Positions 7,019 to 16,450 of a stretch of 49,386 nt of DNA are shown one piece after another (the first letter of the stretch is position 1; each line of letters begins with the position of its first letter). This stretch comes from Bacteroidota bacterium (GTDB lineage Bacteria; Bacteroidota; Bacteroidia; Bacteroidales; Prolixibacteraceae). The stretch lies in assembly GCA_023412195.1 (NCBI GenBank), contig JAEYNZ010000127.1:1-49386 (forward strand), given 5' to 3'. Below the pieces are notes generated by a model. It was given only the letters and a program-made list of their open reading frames with translations. It did no database searches and was not told where the DNA came from. A program made the position numbers and the translations under genes.

Positions 7019-8341
7019 TTAAATCGGTTTCCTGCCAATGGAGTAATATGTAAATGACAATTCATCCAGTTCAACAGGATCATAAATATTCCGTCCGTCA
7101 AATATAAGTTTATTTTTCAGCAGACGCTCCAGTACTTTAAAATTGGGAAGCCTGAATTCCGACCATTCGGTTACAAGGACAAGTGCATCAGCATCAATAC
7201 ATGCATCATACTGATCTTTGGCAAGTGAAATACGTTTGCCAAGAATTCTACGGGCTTCTGATGCGGCCACCGGATCATAAGCAACTACACTTGCACCTGC
7301 TTCAAGTAATTTTTCTATTAATACAAGTGAGGGGGCTTCACGCATATCATCTGTTTTAGGCTTAAATGAAAGGCCCCAGAGTGCAATTCTAATTCCTTTT
7401 AGCTGTCCGTTAAAATGGTTATATATTTTATCGTAAAGAATGAATTTCTGCCTGTTATTAACTTCTTCAACTGCTTTCAGGATATTCAGGGAATAACCCT
7501 GTTCTTCTCCGGTTCTTATCAGTGCCTGTACATCTTTGGGAAAACATGAACCTCCATAACCAGTTCCGGGATACAGGAATTTATTACCTATTCGGGGATC
7601 AGAGCCTATACCCTGCCTTACTGCATCAATATCAGCGCCAAGTATTTCACACAGATTAGCTATTTCATTGATAAAACTGATACGTGTTGCCAGCATTGAA
7701 TTGGCAGCATATTTTGTCATTTCTGCAGAAGTTATGTCCATAAAAAGAATGGGATGTCCATTCAGAATAAAGGGTTTATACAGGCGTCGCAGAACCTTTT
7801 TTGCCCTATCCGATTCAGTGCCCAGCACAATCCTGTCGGGTTTTAAGAAATCTTCCACAGCACTTCCTTCCTTTAGAAATTCAGGATTTGAAGCAACATC
7901 AAACGGAATATTCACACCCCGGTTATTTAACTCCTCCTGGATTGCATTTTTCACCTTAACGGAAGTTCCAACCGGCACGGTACTTTTTGTTGCAACCACA
8001 AGATATTGTTCCATATGCTTTCCAATTTCCCTTGCCACCGCCAGTACATAACGGAGATCAGCACTGCCGTCTTCATCAGGAGGAGTACCAACTGCTATAA
8101 AAACTGCTGCCGTATTCTCAAGGCTGCTTCCAAGATCATTGGTAAACTTCAGCCTGTCCTTTTCAATATTCTTGATAAAAATATCTTCCAGCCCGGGTTC
8201 ATAAATGGGTATCTTCCGGTTATTCAACATGTCTATTTTCTTCTGATCGACATCAACGCATACTACATCAACACCCGTTTCAGCGAAACATGTTCCGGAA
8301 ACCAAACCAACATAACCTGTACCCACAACTGAAATCTTCAT
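7019..8341 (-). CDS. ugd: UDP-glucose 6-dehydrogenase
   Basis: A 440-residue NAD-dependent enzyme that oxidises UDP-glucose twice to UDP-glucuronate. It opens with the dinucleotide-binding motif GTGYVGLVSG. The catalytic Cys sits in GYGGSCFPKD at about residue 266, and the C-terminal UDP-binding domain contains ALWGLSFKPKTDDMREAPS. Length matches the bacterial family. It is the first gene of a two-gene operon with the UDP-xylose synthase gene. A small inverted repeat lies about 80 bp upstream of its start. Confidence 0.96.
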   Translation of the reverse strand: MKISVVGTGYVGLVSGTCFAETGVDVVCVDVDQKKIDMLNNRKIPIYEPGLEDIFIKNIEKDRLKFTNDLGSSLENTAAVFIAVGTPPDEDGSADLRYVLAVAREIGKHMEQYLVVATKSTVPVGTSVKVKNAIQEELNNRGVNIPFDVASNPEFLKEGSAVEDFLKPDRIVLGTESDRAKKVLRRLYKPFILNGHPILFMDITSAEMTKYAANSMLATRISFINEIANLCEILGADIDAVRQGIGSDPRIGNKFLYPGTGYGGSCFPKDVQALIRTGEEQGYSLNILKAVEEVNNRQKFILYDKIYNHFNGQLKGIRIALWGLSFKPKTDDMREAPSLVLIEKLLEAGASVVAYDPVAASEARRILGKRISLAKDQYDACIDADALVLVTEWSEFRLPNFKVLERLLKNKLIFDGRNIYDPVELDELSFTYYSIGRKPI

Positions 8342-8758
8342 ACAAACTATTTTTTAGTATTATTTTAGTAATCAAAATTAACATTTTTACCTGCAGAAGC
8401 AGCAACCGTTATTACGGGAATATGCTATAAAAAGCATAGTTATGAGCATTGTACCAGACAGTTCAATATGATAAAATACTTTTTAAAGTATAACCGGTTA
8501 TAAAGGCTCTTCTTCCTGGCATCTTCCAGGGAGACCTTTAAACAATTAATAAGCAAAACAGGTTTAACATTCATGCACTTTGAACAGGAAACTTTATTAT
8601 GAACAATTTTAATCATTCTGTTTTACAATTCCCGGTTATCCACCTGCATCTCAAAAAGATTTGTGTTTTAAATCATTAACTAAAGATTTAAATGATTTTC
8701 ATGATATAGTTACACTCTATAAAAAATGAATCGTTAATTTTACGGCTTTAGAATCAGA
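8342..8758. other. Divergent promoter region between ugd and the ybbR-like gene
   Basis: 417 bp without a gene separate two divergent transcripts. TATGCT-ATAAAA-AGCATA (8421-8438) lies on the ugd side. AAATCATT (8670-8677) and AATGATTT (8691-8698) form an inverted repeat on the ybbR side. Directly before the ybbR-like gene, TTAATTTTACGG (8734-8745) resembles the CCGTAA/TTACGG elements at 2300 and 4817 but lacks their symmetry. No RNA gene was recognised. Confidence 0.45.
8421..8438. promoter_or_regulatory. Inverted repeat upstream of ugd, possible operator
   Basis: Perfect 6-bp arms TATGCT and AGCATA with a 6-bp AT-only centre, 80 bp upstream of the ugd ATG. No T-run follows in a useful position. 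A regulator site is possible; nothing identifies the regulator. Confidence 0.25.
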
Positions 8759-9742
8759 ATGAGCATTATCTTTTCAGAAATAACGCGCTTTTTCAAGACG
8801 ACTACAAACGACAGGAGGATCATTGTTTTTTCTGTTTGCTTAATTATTGCCACTTCATTGTGGTTTCTGGATGCCCTGAGCAAAGATTATTCAACCACCC
8901 TCTCCTATCCTGTTAAGTATGTGAATCCGCCCAAAAACCTGTTTCTTGCAAATACGCCCCCATCAAAACTTGATCTGAGAGTCCGGGCACATGGCTTTAC
9001 TCTGCTGAGGCACAAAATGGCCCTCTCCTTTTCCCCCCTGCTGCTTGATCTAACTACAATCAGTCAAAGCATCGACAGTACAGCAACGATTGTCCAGGTA
9101 ACAGCTGAAAATCTCATCCGCCGGATAGGCAGCCAGATCAGCAATGAAATTTCGATTTCCGATGTAACACCACGTTCCATATCCCTGCAGTTCGATAGTC
9201 TTCAGACCAGGTTAGTACCGGTGGTGCCACAGATAAATTTAAACTTCAGGCCCCAGTTTAATATAAACGGAGAGGTAACCGTTGACCCTGACAGTGTTCT
9301 GATTTCGGGCCCGGCAGGTTTGATTGATACACTTGACATCCTTTACACCGAACCAAGAACTTTTAATGATCTTGAAACAAGCATCATTCAGTCAATAAGA
9401 ATCTATAATCCACGAAGAACAAGTCTTTCACCTGATAGAGTTACCCTTCATGTACCGGTTGAAAAATTTACAGAAAAAAAGATTACCATTCCTGTGCAGG
9501 TTATCAATATGCCTGAAAGTATACAGATCAAGCTCTTTCCGCCACAGGTAGCAGTGTCATTTATGGTGGGCCTGAGCAACTACGACAATGTAACTGCCAA
9601 TGATTTTTCAGCTTTTGTTGATTACAGTCAGGCGGCACCGGAACGGGAAACGCTGGAAGTGCAGGTGGAATCAAAAACCTCCTATATCCAATCAATCAAG
9701 GCATCACCAGCATCTGTGGAATATCTGATCGAAACTGACTAA
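8759..9742 (+). CDS. YbbR-like domain protein, membrane-anchored
   Basis: A 327-residue protein with one N-terminal transmembrane segment (about 22-40, IIVFSVCLIIATSLWFL). The rest is extracytoplasmic, with repeated beta-rich YbbR-type segments (VDPDSVLISGPAGLID is typical). In other bacteria YbbR/CdaR proteins act at the membrane, and CdaR modulates the diadenylate cyclase CdaA. No cyclase gene is visible here. The next gene is coaE, 11 bp downstream, an order I recall as typical for Bacteroidota. The specific role in this phylum is unknown. Confidence 0.85.
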   Translation: MSIIFSEITRFFKTTTNDRRIIVFSVCLIIATSLWFLDALSKDYSTTLSYPVKYVNPPKNLFLANTPPSKLDLRVRAHGFTLLRHKMALSFSPLLLDLTTISQSIDSTATIVQVTAENLIRRIGSQISNEISISDVTPRSISLQFDSLQTRLVPVVPQINLNFRPQFNINGEVTVDPDSVLISGPAGLIDTLDILYTEPRTFNDLETSIIQSIRIYNPRRTSLSPDRVTLHVPVEKFTEKKITIPVQVINMPESIQIKLFPPQVAVSFMVGLSNYDNVTANDFSAFVDYSQAAPERETLEVQVESKTSYIQSIKASPASVEYLIETD

Positions 9743-9753
9743 TTCCGATACTT

Positions 9754-10356
9754 ATGGCAATTATTACAGGAATTACGGGCGGTATCGGAAGCGGGAAGTC
9801 AACAGTGTGCAAAATGTTTGAGATTCTTGGTGCACCTGTATTTAATGCTGACCTGGCAGCAAAGAACCTGCTTGACAGTGACCCGGAATTAAAAGAAGCC
9901 ATTCAATCGCTTTTCGGTCATGAAATATATCTGCCCGGAGGAAAACTTGACAGGAAAAAGTTGGCGTCGATTATCTTTACCCAACCCGAATCACTTCAAC
10001 AGGTTAACAAGCTTGTGCATCCGGTTGTCAGGAAGGAGTTTGCCCGCTGGGTTGAAAAGCACAAACAATCATCATATGTCATTCATGAAGCAGCTATACT
10101 TTTTGAAAGTGGTTTTTTCAGAATGATGGATTTTACAATTCATATATCAGCACCTGAAGAACAGCGGATCAGCCGGGTAATGAAACGTGATAATATTTCT
10201 GAAAAACAAGTGAGAGAGCGAATGCGTAACCAATGGACTGATGATCAAAAAGCAGGGTTGGCTGATTTTAATTTAAAAAACGACAACAGGATATTTCTCA
10301 TACCTGAAATACTTAATATTCATAATAAATTACAAGCACATGGCACAATTTGCTAA
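9754..10356 (+). CDS. coaE: Dephospho-CoA kinase
   Basis: A 200-residue P-loop kinase catalysing the last step of coenzyme A synthesis, ATP-dependent phosphorylation of the 3'-hydroxyl of dephospho-CoA. The Walker A motif is GGIGSGKST near the N-terminus, followed by the CoaE signature ADLAAKNLL and the LID/CoA-binding stretch with HPVVRKEF. Length is standard. The gene overlaps the following TerB/DnaJ gene by 17 bp, so translation of the two is probably coupled. Confidence 0.96.
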   Translation: MAIITGITGGIGSGKSTVCKMFEILGAPVFNADLAAKNLLDSDPELKEAIQSLFGHEIYLPGGKLDRKKLASIIFTQPESLQQVNKLVHPVVRKEFARWVEKHKQSSYVIHEAAILFESGFFRMMDFTIHISAPEEQRISRVMKRDNISEKQVRERMRNQWTDDQKAGLADFNLKNDNRIFLIPEILNIHNKLQAHGTIC

Positions 10357-11074
10357 ATGGATCGGAGGTGGACTTGGGTGGGCAGTAGGCGGCCCCATTG
10401 GAGCCATTATCGGTTTTGTGATCGGAACCCTTATTGACGGCAGACCAGGATTGATTCCAACGGGACAAACAACCGGTTATTCAGGCCGCACTACCAGTGG
10501 CGGATATGTAATGAGCCTTTTGGTACTGGTTGCCGCAGTTATGAAAGCTGATGGAAAAGTTATGAAGTCGGAGTTGGGTTATGTGAAAGATTTTATGGTT
10601 CGCCATTTTGGTGAAGCATCAGCCCTGGAAGCTATCAAACTATTACGTGACCTGCTTAAACAAAATATTCCTGTAAAGGAAGTCAGCCGGCAGATTAAAG
10701 CCAACATGAACTATCCGGAAAGGCTTCAGTTGCTTCATTTTTTATTTGGAGTAGCCGGTGCCGACGGTCATACACATATTACAGAAAAGCAACTGATCGA
10801 ATTCATCAGCAATGAAATGGGTATTACTTCCAATGACTTTATATCCATCCAGGCAATGTTCATAAGGAATATTGATGCTGATTATAAGATCCTTGAAATT
10901 GAATCTGATGCTTCAGATGAAGAACTTAAAAAAGCCTACCGCCGTATGGCCATGAAATATCACCCCGATAAGGTTATTCACCTGGGTGAGGAGTTTCAGC
11001 AGGCAGCAAAAGAAAAATTCCAGATGGTGAACCGGGCCTATGAAAACATCAAGAAGGAACGCAACCTGGTATAG
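10340..11074 (+). CDS. TerB-like/J-domain co-chaperone (DjlA-type)
   Basis: A 244-residue protein with a glycine-rich hydrophobic N-terminus (GGGLGWAVGGPIGAIIGFVIG) that may insert in or associate with the membrane. A TerB-like helical domain follows (about 55-160, LVAAVMKADGKVMKSEL). A C-terminal J domain (about 178-243) carries the HPD tripeptide (MKYHPDKV), which is needed to stimulate DnaK. The layout matches DjlA-type proteins. It overlaps coaE by 17 bp and ends 12 bp before the convergent hydC. Its client proteins are unknown. Confidence 0.88.
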   Translation: MAQFAKWIGGGLGWAVGGPIGAIIGFVIGTLIDGRPGLIPTGQTTGYSGRTTSGGYVMSLLVLVAAVMKADGKVMKSELGYVKDFMVRHFGEASALEAIKLLRDLLKQNIPVKEVSRQIKANMNYPERLQLLHFLFGVAGADGHTHITEKQLIEFISNEMGITSNDFISIQAMFIRNIDADYKILEIESDASDEELKKAYRRMAMKYHPDKVIHLGEEFQQAAKEKFQMVNRAYENIKKERNLV

Positions 11075-11086
11075 GTCCGATATCTT

Positions 11087-11596
11087 CTAATTTAATTTAA
11101 AGGCTTCAACGGGGACCATTTCACGAAATTCAGCAATAATTTGCTTAACCTGGGTGGGAGCAACCCGGCCAAATACTTTTTCACCCACCATTACCACCGG
11201 AGCCAGTCCGCAGGCACCTACACACCTCAGGCAGTTCAGTGAAAATTTGCCATCACCGGTCGATTCACCCACTTCCACTTTCAACTGGCGTTTAAATTCG
11301 CTCAGTACCTGTTCGGCACCCCTCACATAGCAGGCAGTTCCCATGCATATTGAAATGGGAAATTCCCCTTTGGGTATCATGGTAAAATAACTGTAAAAAG
11401 TTACTACTCCATATACTTTCGCCACATTGGTATTCAGTTCATGGGCAATTACTTCCTGAACTTCGGCAGGCAGGTACCCCAGTTTATGCTGAACCTGATG
11501 CAAAACATTTATCAGTTCACCTTCGCTGTTGTTGAACTCAGCACAAACCTCCTTAATAATATTTATTGTATTTTCCGAAAGCTTTATTTTTGGCAT
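11087..11596 (-). CDS. hydC: [FeFe] hydrogenase subunit HydC (NuoE-like 2Fe-2S protein)
   Basis: A 169-residue thioredoxin-fold [2Fe-2S] protein of the NuoE/HndA/HydC family. Cluster ligands are C84 and C89 (CMGTAC) plus C125 and C129 (CVGAC), the spacing used in complex I subunit E. In trimeric NADH-linked hydrogenases this subunit passes electrons with HydB. It lies downstream of hydA and hydB in the same direction, but 301 bp of repeat-containing DNA separate it from hydA, so it may have its own promoter. The start ATG gives the usual length. Confidence 0.9.
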   Translation of the reverse strand: MPKIKLSENTINIIKEVCAEFNNSEGELINVLHQVQHKLGYLPAEVQEVIAHELNTNVAKVYGVVTFYSYFTMIPKGEFPISICMGTACYVRGAEQVLSEFKRQLKVEVGESTGDGKFSLNCLRCVGACGLAPVVMVGEKVFGRVAPTQVKQIIAEFREMVPVEAFKLN

Positions 11597-11897
11597 GACT
11601 ATGTATTTTTACTTTAGATACAATCCTTTATTTTAGTTGTTTTTCGTTCGTTGTTTTTCGTTTGTTGTTGTGTTAATATATTAATCATTCTATATCAGTT
11701 TTTATGACCCCTCCCATGCTTCCAAAAGGAAAAGAGTTAAAAGTTCTTTAGCAGTATTCTACTAATTTTGAATGTTCCAGTCATCTCTTGTCCTGTGTCT
11801 AAACATATTTTGTCTTTAGTCTGATTATCCAGTGTCTTATATCTAATCATCTTGTGTCTTGTGTCTGACCATCTTGTGTCTTGAATCCAGCCATCTA
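11597..11897. repeat. Intergenic short direct repeats between hydA and hydC
   Basis: This interval breaks an otherwise tightly packed operon. TTTTTCGTTCGTTG and TTTTTCGTTTGTTG are head-to-tail at 11640-11667 (period 14). ATCTTGTGTCTT occurs at 11849-11860 and 11871-11882 (period 22), with degenerate copies back to about 11780. No hairpin terminator was found. The repeats look like slippage-prone low-complexity DNA and are not a CRISPR array, because units are short and unspaced. Confidence 0.6.
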
Positions 11898-13649
11898 TCA
11901 GGTTCTGTCGAAATATACAGTATGCAACAAATGGTGTGCTTTATCGCTCATCGGCTTTCCTAAAAATTCTTCATATAGCTGTATAATATAAGGATTCTCA
12001 TGGGATTTCCTTATTTTCTTGTTGCTGTCTTCCTGGTAAATTGCCATCTGGCGTTTTTTAAGAATGTCAGCATTTCCATGATGATAAGGCTGGCCACCTC
12101 CTCCAATGCATCCTCCCGGACAACTCATAATCTCAATGGCATGAAATTCACTTACTCCTGATTTAATGTTTTCGAGCAGGCGACGTGCATTGCCAAGTCC
12201 ATGAGCAATACCTATTTTTAAAGGGAAGCCTCCGAAATCAAGTGTTGCCTGGCGGATTCCATCCATTCCCCTTAATTCATGAAAATCAAGTTTAGGCAAT
12301 GGCTTTTTTGTATACAGTTCATAAGCGGTACGGACAGCTGCTTCAATCACACCACCTGTAGTGCCAAAAATAACGCCTGCGCCTGTTGATTCACCCATGG
12401 GCAAATCAAATTCTTCATTTGGAAGGCGGTTAAAATTAATGTTGGCAAGTTTTATTAATCCTGCCAGTTCACGGGTGGTAATTGCATAATCAACATCAGG
12501 ATTTCCATTGACTTTAAACTCATCGCGTCCGCATTCATATTTTTTTGCCACGCAAGGCATAATGGAAACAACCACCAGGTCTTCTCTTCTTACACCCATT
12601 TTTCCTGCAAAATAAGTTTTTGCAATACTGCCAAACATCTGTTGCGGAGACCTCGCAGTTGAAGGTATGTCCATCAACTCAGGAAACTGGTGTTCGAAAA
12701 ATTTTACCCATGCCGGGCAGCAGGAGGTAAGTATAGGCAGTTTTACATTTTCATCACCTTCCAGAAACCGTGAAAGCCGGTTCAGCATTTCTGTGCCTTC
12801 CTCCATGATAGTAAGGTCGGCAGCAAAATCCGTATCAAAAACATAGTTAAAACCTAGTCTGCGCAGGGCAGCGACTAGTTTACCTGTTACAAGTGTTCCG
12901 GGTTCCATTCCAAATTCTTCACCAAGTGCTGCCCTTACTGCAGGGGCTGTTTGCACAATCACAGTTTTTGAAGGATCGGAAAGAGCCCTGACAACCTGTC
13001 CCGTCTGGTCTACTTCAGTGAGCGCTCCTGTTGGACATACTGCAACACATTGTCCGCAATACGTACATACAGAATGATCGAGATTCATTTCAAAAGCAGG
13101 AGAAACAACGGCATTGAAACCACGGTTGATTGCAGAAAGCACACCCACAGTCTGAACCTCGTTGCACATCATTTCGCAGCGGCGGCACATAATACACTTG
13201 TCGACATCGCGTATGATTGCAGGAGAAGTATCTTCCCTGTAGGTTGATTGTTCACCTTTATAATGAATCTCCCTGATTCCAAGATGATGCGCCATATCCT
13301 GAAGTTCGCACTTACCCGATTTAACGCAGATCAAACAATCAGACGGGTGGTCTGATAATATCAGTTCCAATACTGTTTGCCTGGCATTGATAACCCTGAT
13401 TGAATGTGAATTGACGGTCATTCCTTCGGCTACTTCCGTGCAGCATGCAGGAGCAAGATTTTTACGGCCTGCCACTTCAACCACACAAATACGGCAACCG
13501 CCAGGTTTGTTTTCTATATTCAGGTCATCCAGTTTCATGTGGCACAATGTAGGAATATGCACACCCATTCCCTTGGCTGCATCCAAAATGGTAGTACCTT
13601 TTTTTACAACTACCGGTTTATTATCTATGGTTAAATTTACTGTATCCAT
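11898..13649 (-). CDS. hydA: [FeFe] hydrogenase catalytic subunit HydA (NADH-linked, trimeric type)
   Basis: A 583-residue enzyme that makes or oxidises H2 at an H-cluster, probably with NADH and ferredoxin as partners in a bifurcating HydABC complex. In order: an N-terminal [2Fe-2S] domain (C36, C52, C55, C69 or C70), a His-Cys3 cluster site (H101, C105, C108, C114), two [4Fe-4S] motifs (C152-C162 and C195-C205), then the H-cluster domain. The three signatures are intact: TSCCPAW (C310, C311), MPCVAK (C366, K369) and MSCPGGC (M508, C510, C514). The proton-relay Cys is present, so the enzyme should be catalytic. It follows hydB by 18 bp. Maturases HydE, HydF and HydG are not in the window. 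Confidence 0.96.
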   Translation of the reverse strand: MDTVNLTIDNKPVVVKKGTTILDAAKGMGVHIPTLCHMKLDDLNIENKPGGCRICVVEVAGRKNLAPACCTEVAEGMTVNSHSIRVINARQTVLELILSDHPSDCLICVKSGKCELQDMAHHLGIREIHYKGEQSTYREDTSPAIIRDVDKCIMCRRCEMMCNEVQTVGVLSAINRGFNAVVSPAFEMNLDHSVCTYCGQCVAVCPTGALTEVDQTGQVVRALSDPSKTVIVQTAPAVRAALGEEFGMEPGTLVTGKLVAALRRLGFNYVFDTDFAADLTIMEEGTEMLNRLSRFLEGDENVKLPILTSCCPAWVKFFEHQFPELMDIPSTARSPQQMFGSIAKTYFAGKMGVRREDLVVVSIMPCVAKKYECGRDEFKVNGNPDVDYAITTRELAGLIKLANINFNRLPNEEFDLPMGESTGAGVIFGTTGGVIEAAVRTAYELYTKKPLPKLDFHELRGMDGIRQATLDFGGFPLKIGIAHGLGNARRLLENIKSGVSEFHAIEIMSCPGGCIGGGGQPYHHGNADILKKRQMAIYQEDSNKKIRKSHENPYIIQLYEEFLGKPMSDKAHHLLHTVYFDRT

Positions 13650-13667
13650 TTTTATGAGATTCCTTTA

Positions 13668-15461
13668 CTATGAAATTTTAATTGCATTGAATTTGCACTT
13701 GGTATAACAAGCACCACACTTTATACAAAGCGACTGGTCGATGTAATGCGGCTGCCGTCTTTCACCGGTAATAGCACCTACCGGACAATTCCGGAAACAC
13801 AGGGTACATCCTGTACACAGATCCTCAATGATATCGTATCTCAGCAGTGCCTTACACTGACCGGAAGGACATTTTTTATCGATTACATGTGCAAGATATT
13901 CATGCTCAAAATTACTGATTGTTGAAAGAACCGGGTTTGGAGAAGTCTGACCAAGCCCGCAGAGGGATGTATCCTTAATAACATTACTGAGCAACTTCAA
14001 CCGTTCAATATCCACCACTTCGCCGTTACCGTTTGTTATCTTTTCCAGGATTTCATGCAGGCGTTTGTTTCCAATACGGCAGGGTGAACATTTACCGCAT
14101 GATTCTTCAAGTGTAAATTCAAGGTAAAATTTAGCGATGGCCACCATACAGTCATCTTCATCCATTACAATCATACCGCCTGAACCCATCATAGATCCGG
14201 CTGCAGTCAGGTTTTCATAATCGATTGGTGTATCAAGAAAATTTTTGGTCAGGCAGCCACCCGAAGGCCCTCCTGTCTGAACCGATTTGAATTCCTTTCC
14301 ATCTTTGATACCACCTCCGATGTCGTATATTACCTCCCTCAGGGTGGTGCCCATCGGCACTTCGATCAATCCTACATTGTTAATCTTTCCTGCCAGGGCA
14401 AAAACCTTGGTACCCTTTGACTTTTCTGTCCCAATGCTGCTGAACCATGCCGCCCCTTTGTTGATAATGACCGGTATATTGGCAAATGTTTCCACGTTAT
14501 TTACATTGGTAGGTTTACCGAGATACCCCGATACAGACGGGAACGGTGGTTTAAAAGTAGGCTCTCCGCGCAGACCTTCCATAGAATGGATTAAAGCTGT
14601 TTCCTCGCCACATACAAATGCACCTGCACCCAACCTGATTGAAATATCAAAATTAAAACCTGTCCCCATGATGTCATCCCCAATCAGGCCATATTCCCTT
14701 GCCTGTCCAAGGGCAACCTTGAGCCGTTCAATTGCCAGCGGATATTCAGCCCTGATATAGACAAGGCCTTTGTCGGCACCTATGCAATAGCCGCATATAG
14801 CCATGGCTTCGATAACAGAATGGGGATCGCCTTCCAGGATGGAACGATCCATAAATGCACCCGGGTCCCCCTCATCGGCATTGCATACCACATATTTCTG
14901 GTCAGCTTCAGAACTCCGGGTTATTTCCCATTTAAGGCCAGTAGGGAAGCCACCGCCACCCCTGCCCCTGAGGCCTGAATCCTTTATCTCCTTAATAACT
15001 TCCTCAGGTGACATCTCTGTCAGACATTTACCCAAAGCAAGATACCCATCCCTTGAAATGTATTCCTGGATACTGTCGGGGTTTATAAAGCCACAGTTCC
15101 TCAAGGCAATGCGCATCTGTTTTTTATAGAAGTTCATGTCCTTTGATTCACTGACCTGTTCTTTGGTTACTGGATCAGTATATAACAACCGTTTAACAGC
15201 TCGTCCCTTCAGGAGGTGCTCTTTTACAATTTCTTCCGCATCAGAGGGAGTTACACCTACATAAAAGGTGTTATCGGGCAGAATTTTGACAATGGGTCCT
15301 TTTTCACAAAATCCGAAGCAGCCGGTCAGTACCACCTGCACTTCATCCTCCATTCCCACTTCTTCGACCCACTGCCTGAATGTTCTTTTTATTTCTTCGC
15401 TTTCAGCTGCCTTGCAGCCTGTTCCGCCACATATCAGCACATGCATTCTATAATCGGCCAT
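13668..15461 (-). CDS. hydB: [FeFe] hydrogenase subunit HydB (NuoF-like flavoprotein)
   Basis: A 597-residue NADH-binding flavoprotein of the NuoF/HndC/HydB family. It starts with a thioredoxin-like [2Fe-2S] domain (C11, C16, C48, C52). The FMN/NADH domain carries RGRGGGGFPTGLKWE, followed by the NuoF [4Fe-4S] site ESCGKCSPCRIG. A C-terminal two-cluster ferredoxin domain (CTGCTLCFRNC and CIKCGACYTKC) distinguishes it from ordinary NuoF. HydB is the proposed site of NAD(H) reaction and electron bifurcation in HydABC. It sits between the small ferredoxin gene (19 bp) and hydA (18 bp). Confidence 0.95.
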   Translation of the reverse strand: MADYRMHVLICGGTGCKAAESEEIKRTFRQWVEEVGMEDEVQVVLTGCFGFCEKGPIVKILPDNTFYVGVTPSDAEEIVKEHLLKGRAVKRLLYTDPVTKEQVSESKDMNFYKKQMRIALRNCGFINPDSIQEYISRDGYLALGKCLTEMSPEEVIKEIKDSGLRGRGGGGFPTGLKWEITRSSEADQKYVVCNADEGDPGAFMDRSILEGDPHSVIEAMAICGYCIGADKGLVYIRAEYPLAIERLKVALGQAREYGLIGDDIMGTGFNFDISIRLGAGAFVCGEETALIHSMEGLRGEPTFKPPFPSVSGYLGKPTNVNNVETFANIPVIINKGAAWFSSIGTEKSKGTKVFALAGKINNVGLIEVPMGTTLREVIYDIGGGIKDGKEFKSVQTGGPSGGCLTKNFLDTPIDYENLTAAGSMMGSGGMIVMDEDDCMVAIAKFYLEFTLEESCGKCSPCRIGNKRLHEILEKITNGNGEVVDIERLKLLSNVIKDTSLCGLGQTSPNPVLSTISNFEHEYLAHVIDKKCPSGQCKALLRYDIIEDLCTGCTLCFRNCPVGAITGERRQPHYIDQSLCIKCGACYTKCKFNAIKIS

Positions 15462-15480
15462 AATTTTTGGTAAAAAATAA

Positions 15481-15876
15481 TTAATCGTTGATCGTTTTAA
15501 AACTCAAGGGTATGACTCCATCAATCAGTTCACCCCGCTTGATATAGACATCAATGATTTCTTCAGCCTTCTCTTTTTTTACAAAACCAAACACAACAGG
15601 TTCTTTTCCCGGAAGAGTCACTTCAACAGTTGGTTCAGCATAGCAATATCCCATACAACCGGTTTGGGTTACCACGGCATCAATTGCCTGCTGCTCCAGT
15701 TCGTCAACAAAGTATTTCATGGTTTCCTTGGCTCCTGAAGCAATACCACAGGTAGCCATCCCCACTTTGATCTGAACCACATGTTCAGGATTGTCACTGT
15801 TTTCACGCAATTTTATTTTCGATTGCACTTCTTCCTTAAGTTTCAGAAGATCAGCCAGCGTTTTTATTTTTGTCAT
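15481..15876 (-). CDS. Thioredoxin-like (2Fe-2S) ferredoxin-family protein, HndB-like
   Basis: A 131-residue protein resembling HndB and related thioredoxin-like ferredoxins found with NADH-linked hydrogenases. The visible motifs are MATCGIASGA (C43) and TQTGCMGYC (C74, C78). I see only three cysteines where a classic [2Fe-2S] thioredoxin-fold ferredoxin has four. I recall this as normal for HndB-like members, so cluster binding is uncertain. It is in the operon, 25 bp after the HATPase gene and 19 bp before hydB, and may be an accessory electron carrier or regulatory subunit. Confidence 0.82.
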   Translation of the reverse strand: MTKIKTLADLLKLKEEVQSKIKLRENSDNPEHVVQIKVGMATCGIASGAKETMKYFVDELEQQAIDAVVTQTGCMGYCYAEPTVEVTLPGKEPVVFGFVKKEKAEEIIDVYIKRGELIDGVIPLSFKTIND

Positions 15877-15901
15877 GTTTGTTTTTGTTATAGTATATAA
15901 T

Positions 15902-16450
15902 TCATTTGCCTGCTTTGATTTCTTCCAGGTTGTTTTTAATCAATTCTATAATTGCCTGTCCTATTTCAGCACGTTGCAGTGAGACCCCTTTCATCATCTT
16001 CCTTACTTCTCCTGAATCGATTTCGTATTCCCCATCCTGTGTATGGTGCCTGTAGATAATGCGAATATCGGGGTTTCCAATTACGGTCAGGTACCAGGAA
16101 TTCCAGATATCCCCTGCGGGTGGCCTGTCAATATGTGTAAGCTGAAAGCTGGCTTTGACTTCTGTTCCCATGCCTGGCATTGAACTTATGCAAAAGGAAC
16201 CTTTTGCAGCTTCAGCATTTTGCCTGAGCAACGAAAGTCCCAATCCAACTTTCCTTGTTTTTCTTGATGTAAAGAACGGATTTGCTGCTTTTTCCAACAC
16301 CTCACGGCTCATTCCGCAGCCATTGTCTTTAATGGTGAGTGTATAAAGATCGCCTGATTTATTTTCTATAACTATGATTTCAATCAAGGTAGCACAAGCC
16401 CTCACTGAATTTTGAACAATATCAAGCACATGTTCCGAAATGGTTTTCAT
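15902..16450 (-). CDS. Stand-alone HATPase (histidine-kinase-like ATP-binding protein)
   Basis: A 182-residue protein with a GHKL ATPase domain over about residues 1-115. It has an N box (HVLDIVQNSVRA), G1 (DNGCGM) and G2 (VGLGLSLL) motifs and a final TEVKASF strand. There is no dimerisation/phospho-acceptor domain, so it is not a complete histidine kinase. The C-terminal 65 residues are not recognised. It overlaps the PHP gene by 4 bp (ATGA), indicating coupled translation. In similar hydrogenase clusters such proteins are assumed to be signalling ATPases or Ser/Thr kinases; the substrate is unknown. Confidence 0.8.
   Translation of the reverse strand: MKTISEHVLDIVQNSVRACATLIEIIVIENKSGDLYTLTIKDNGCGMSREVLEKAANPFFTSRKTRKVGLGLSLLRQNAEAAKGSFCISSMPGMGTEVKASFQLTHIDRPPAGDIWNSWYLTVIGNPDIRIIYRHHTQDGEYEIDSGEVRKMMKGVSLQRAEIGQAIIELIKNNLEEIKAGK

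Noticed and set aside
11640..11882. Short repeats in the hydA-hydC gap considered as CRISPR or a riboswitch
   Set aside because: Periods of 14 and 22 bp without spacers, and no conserved RNA fold that I can recognise.
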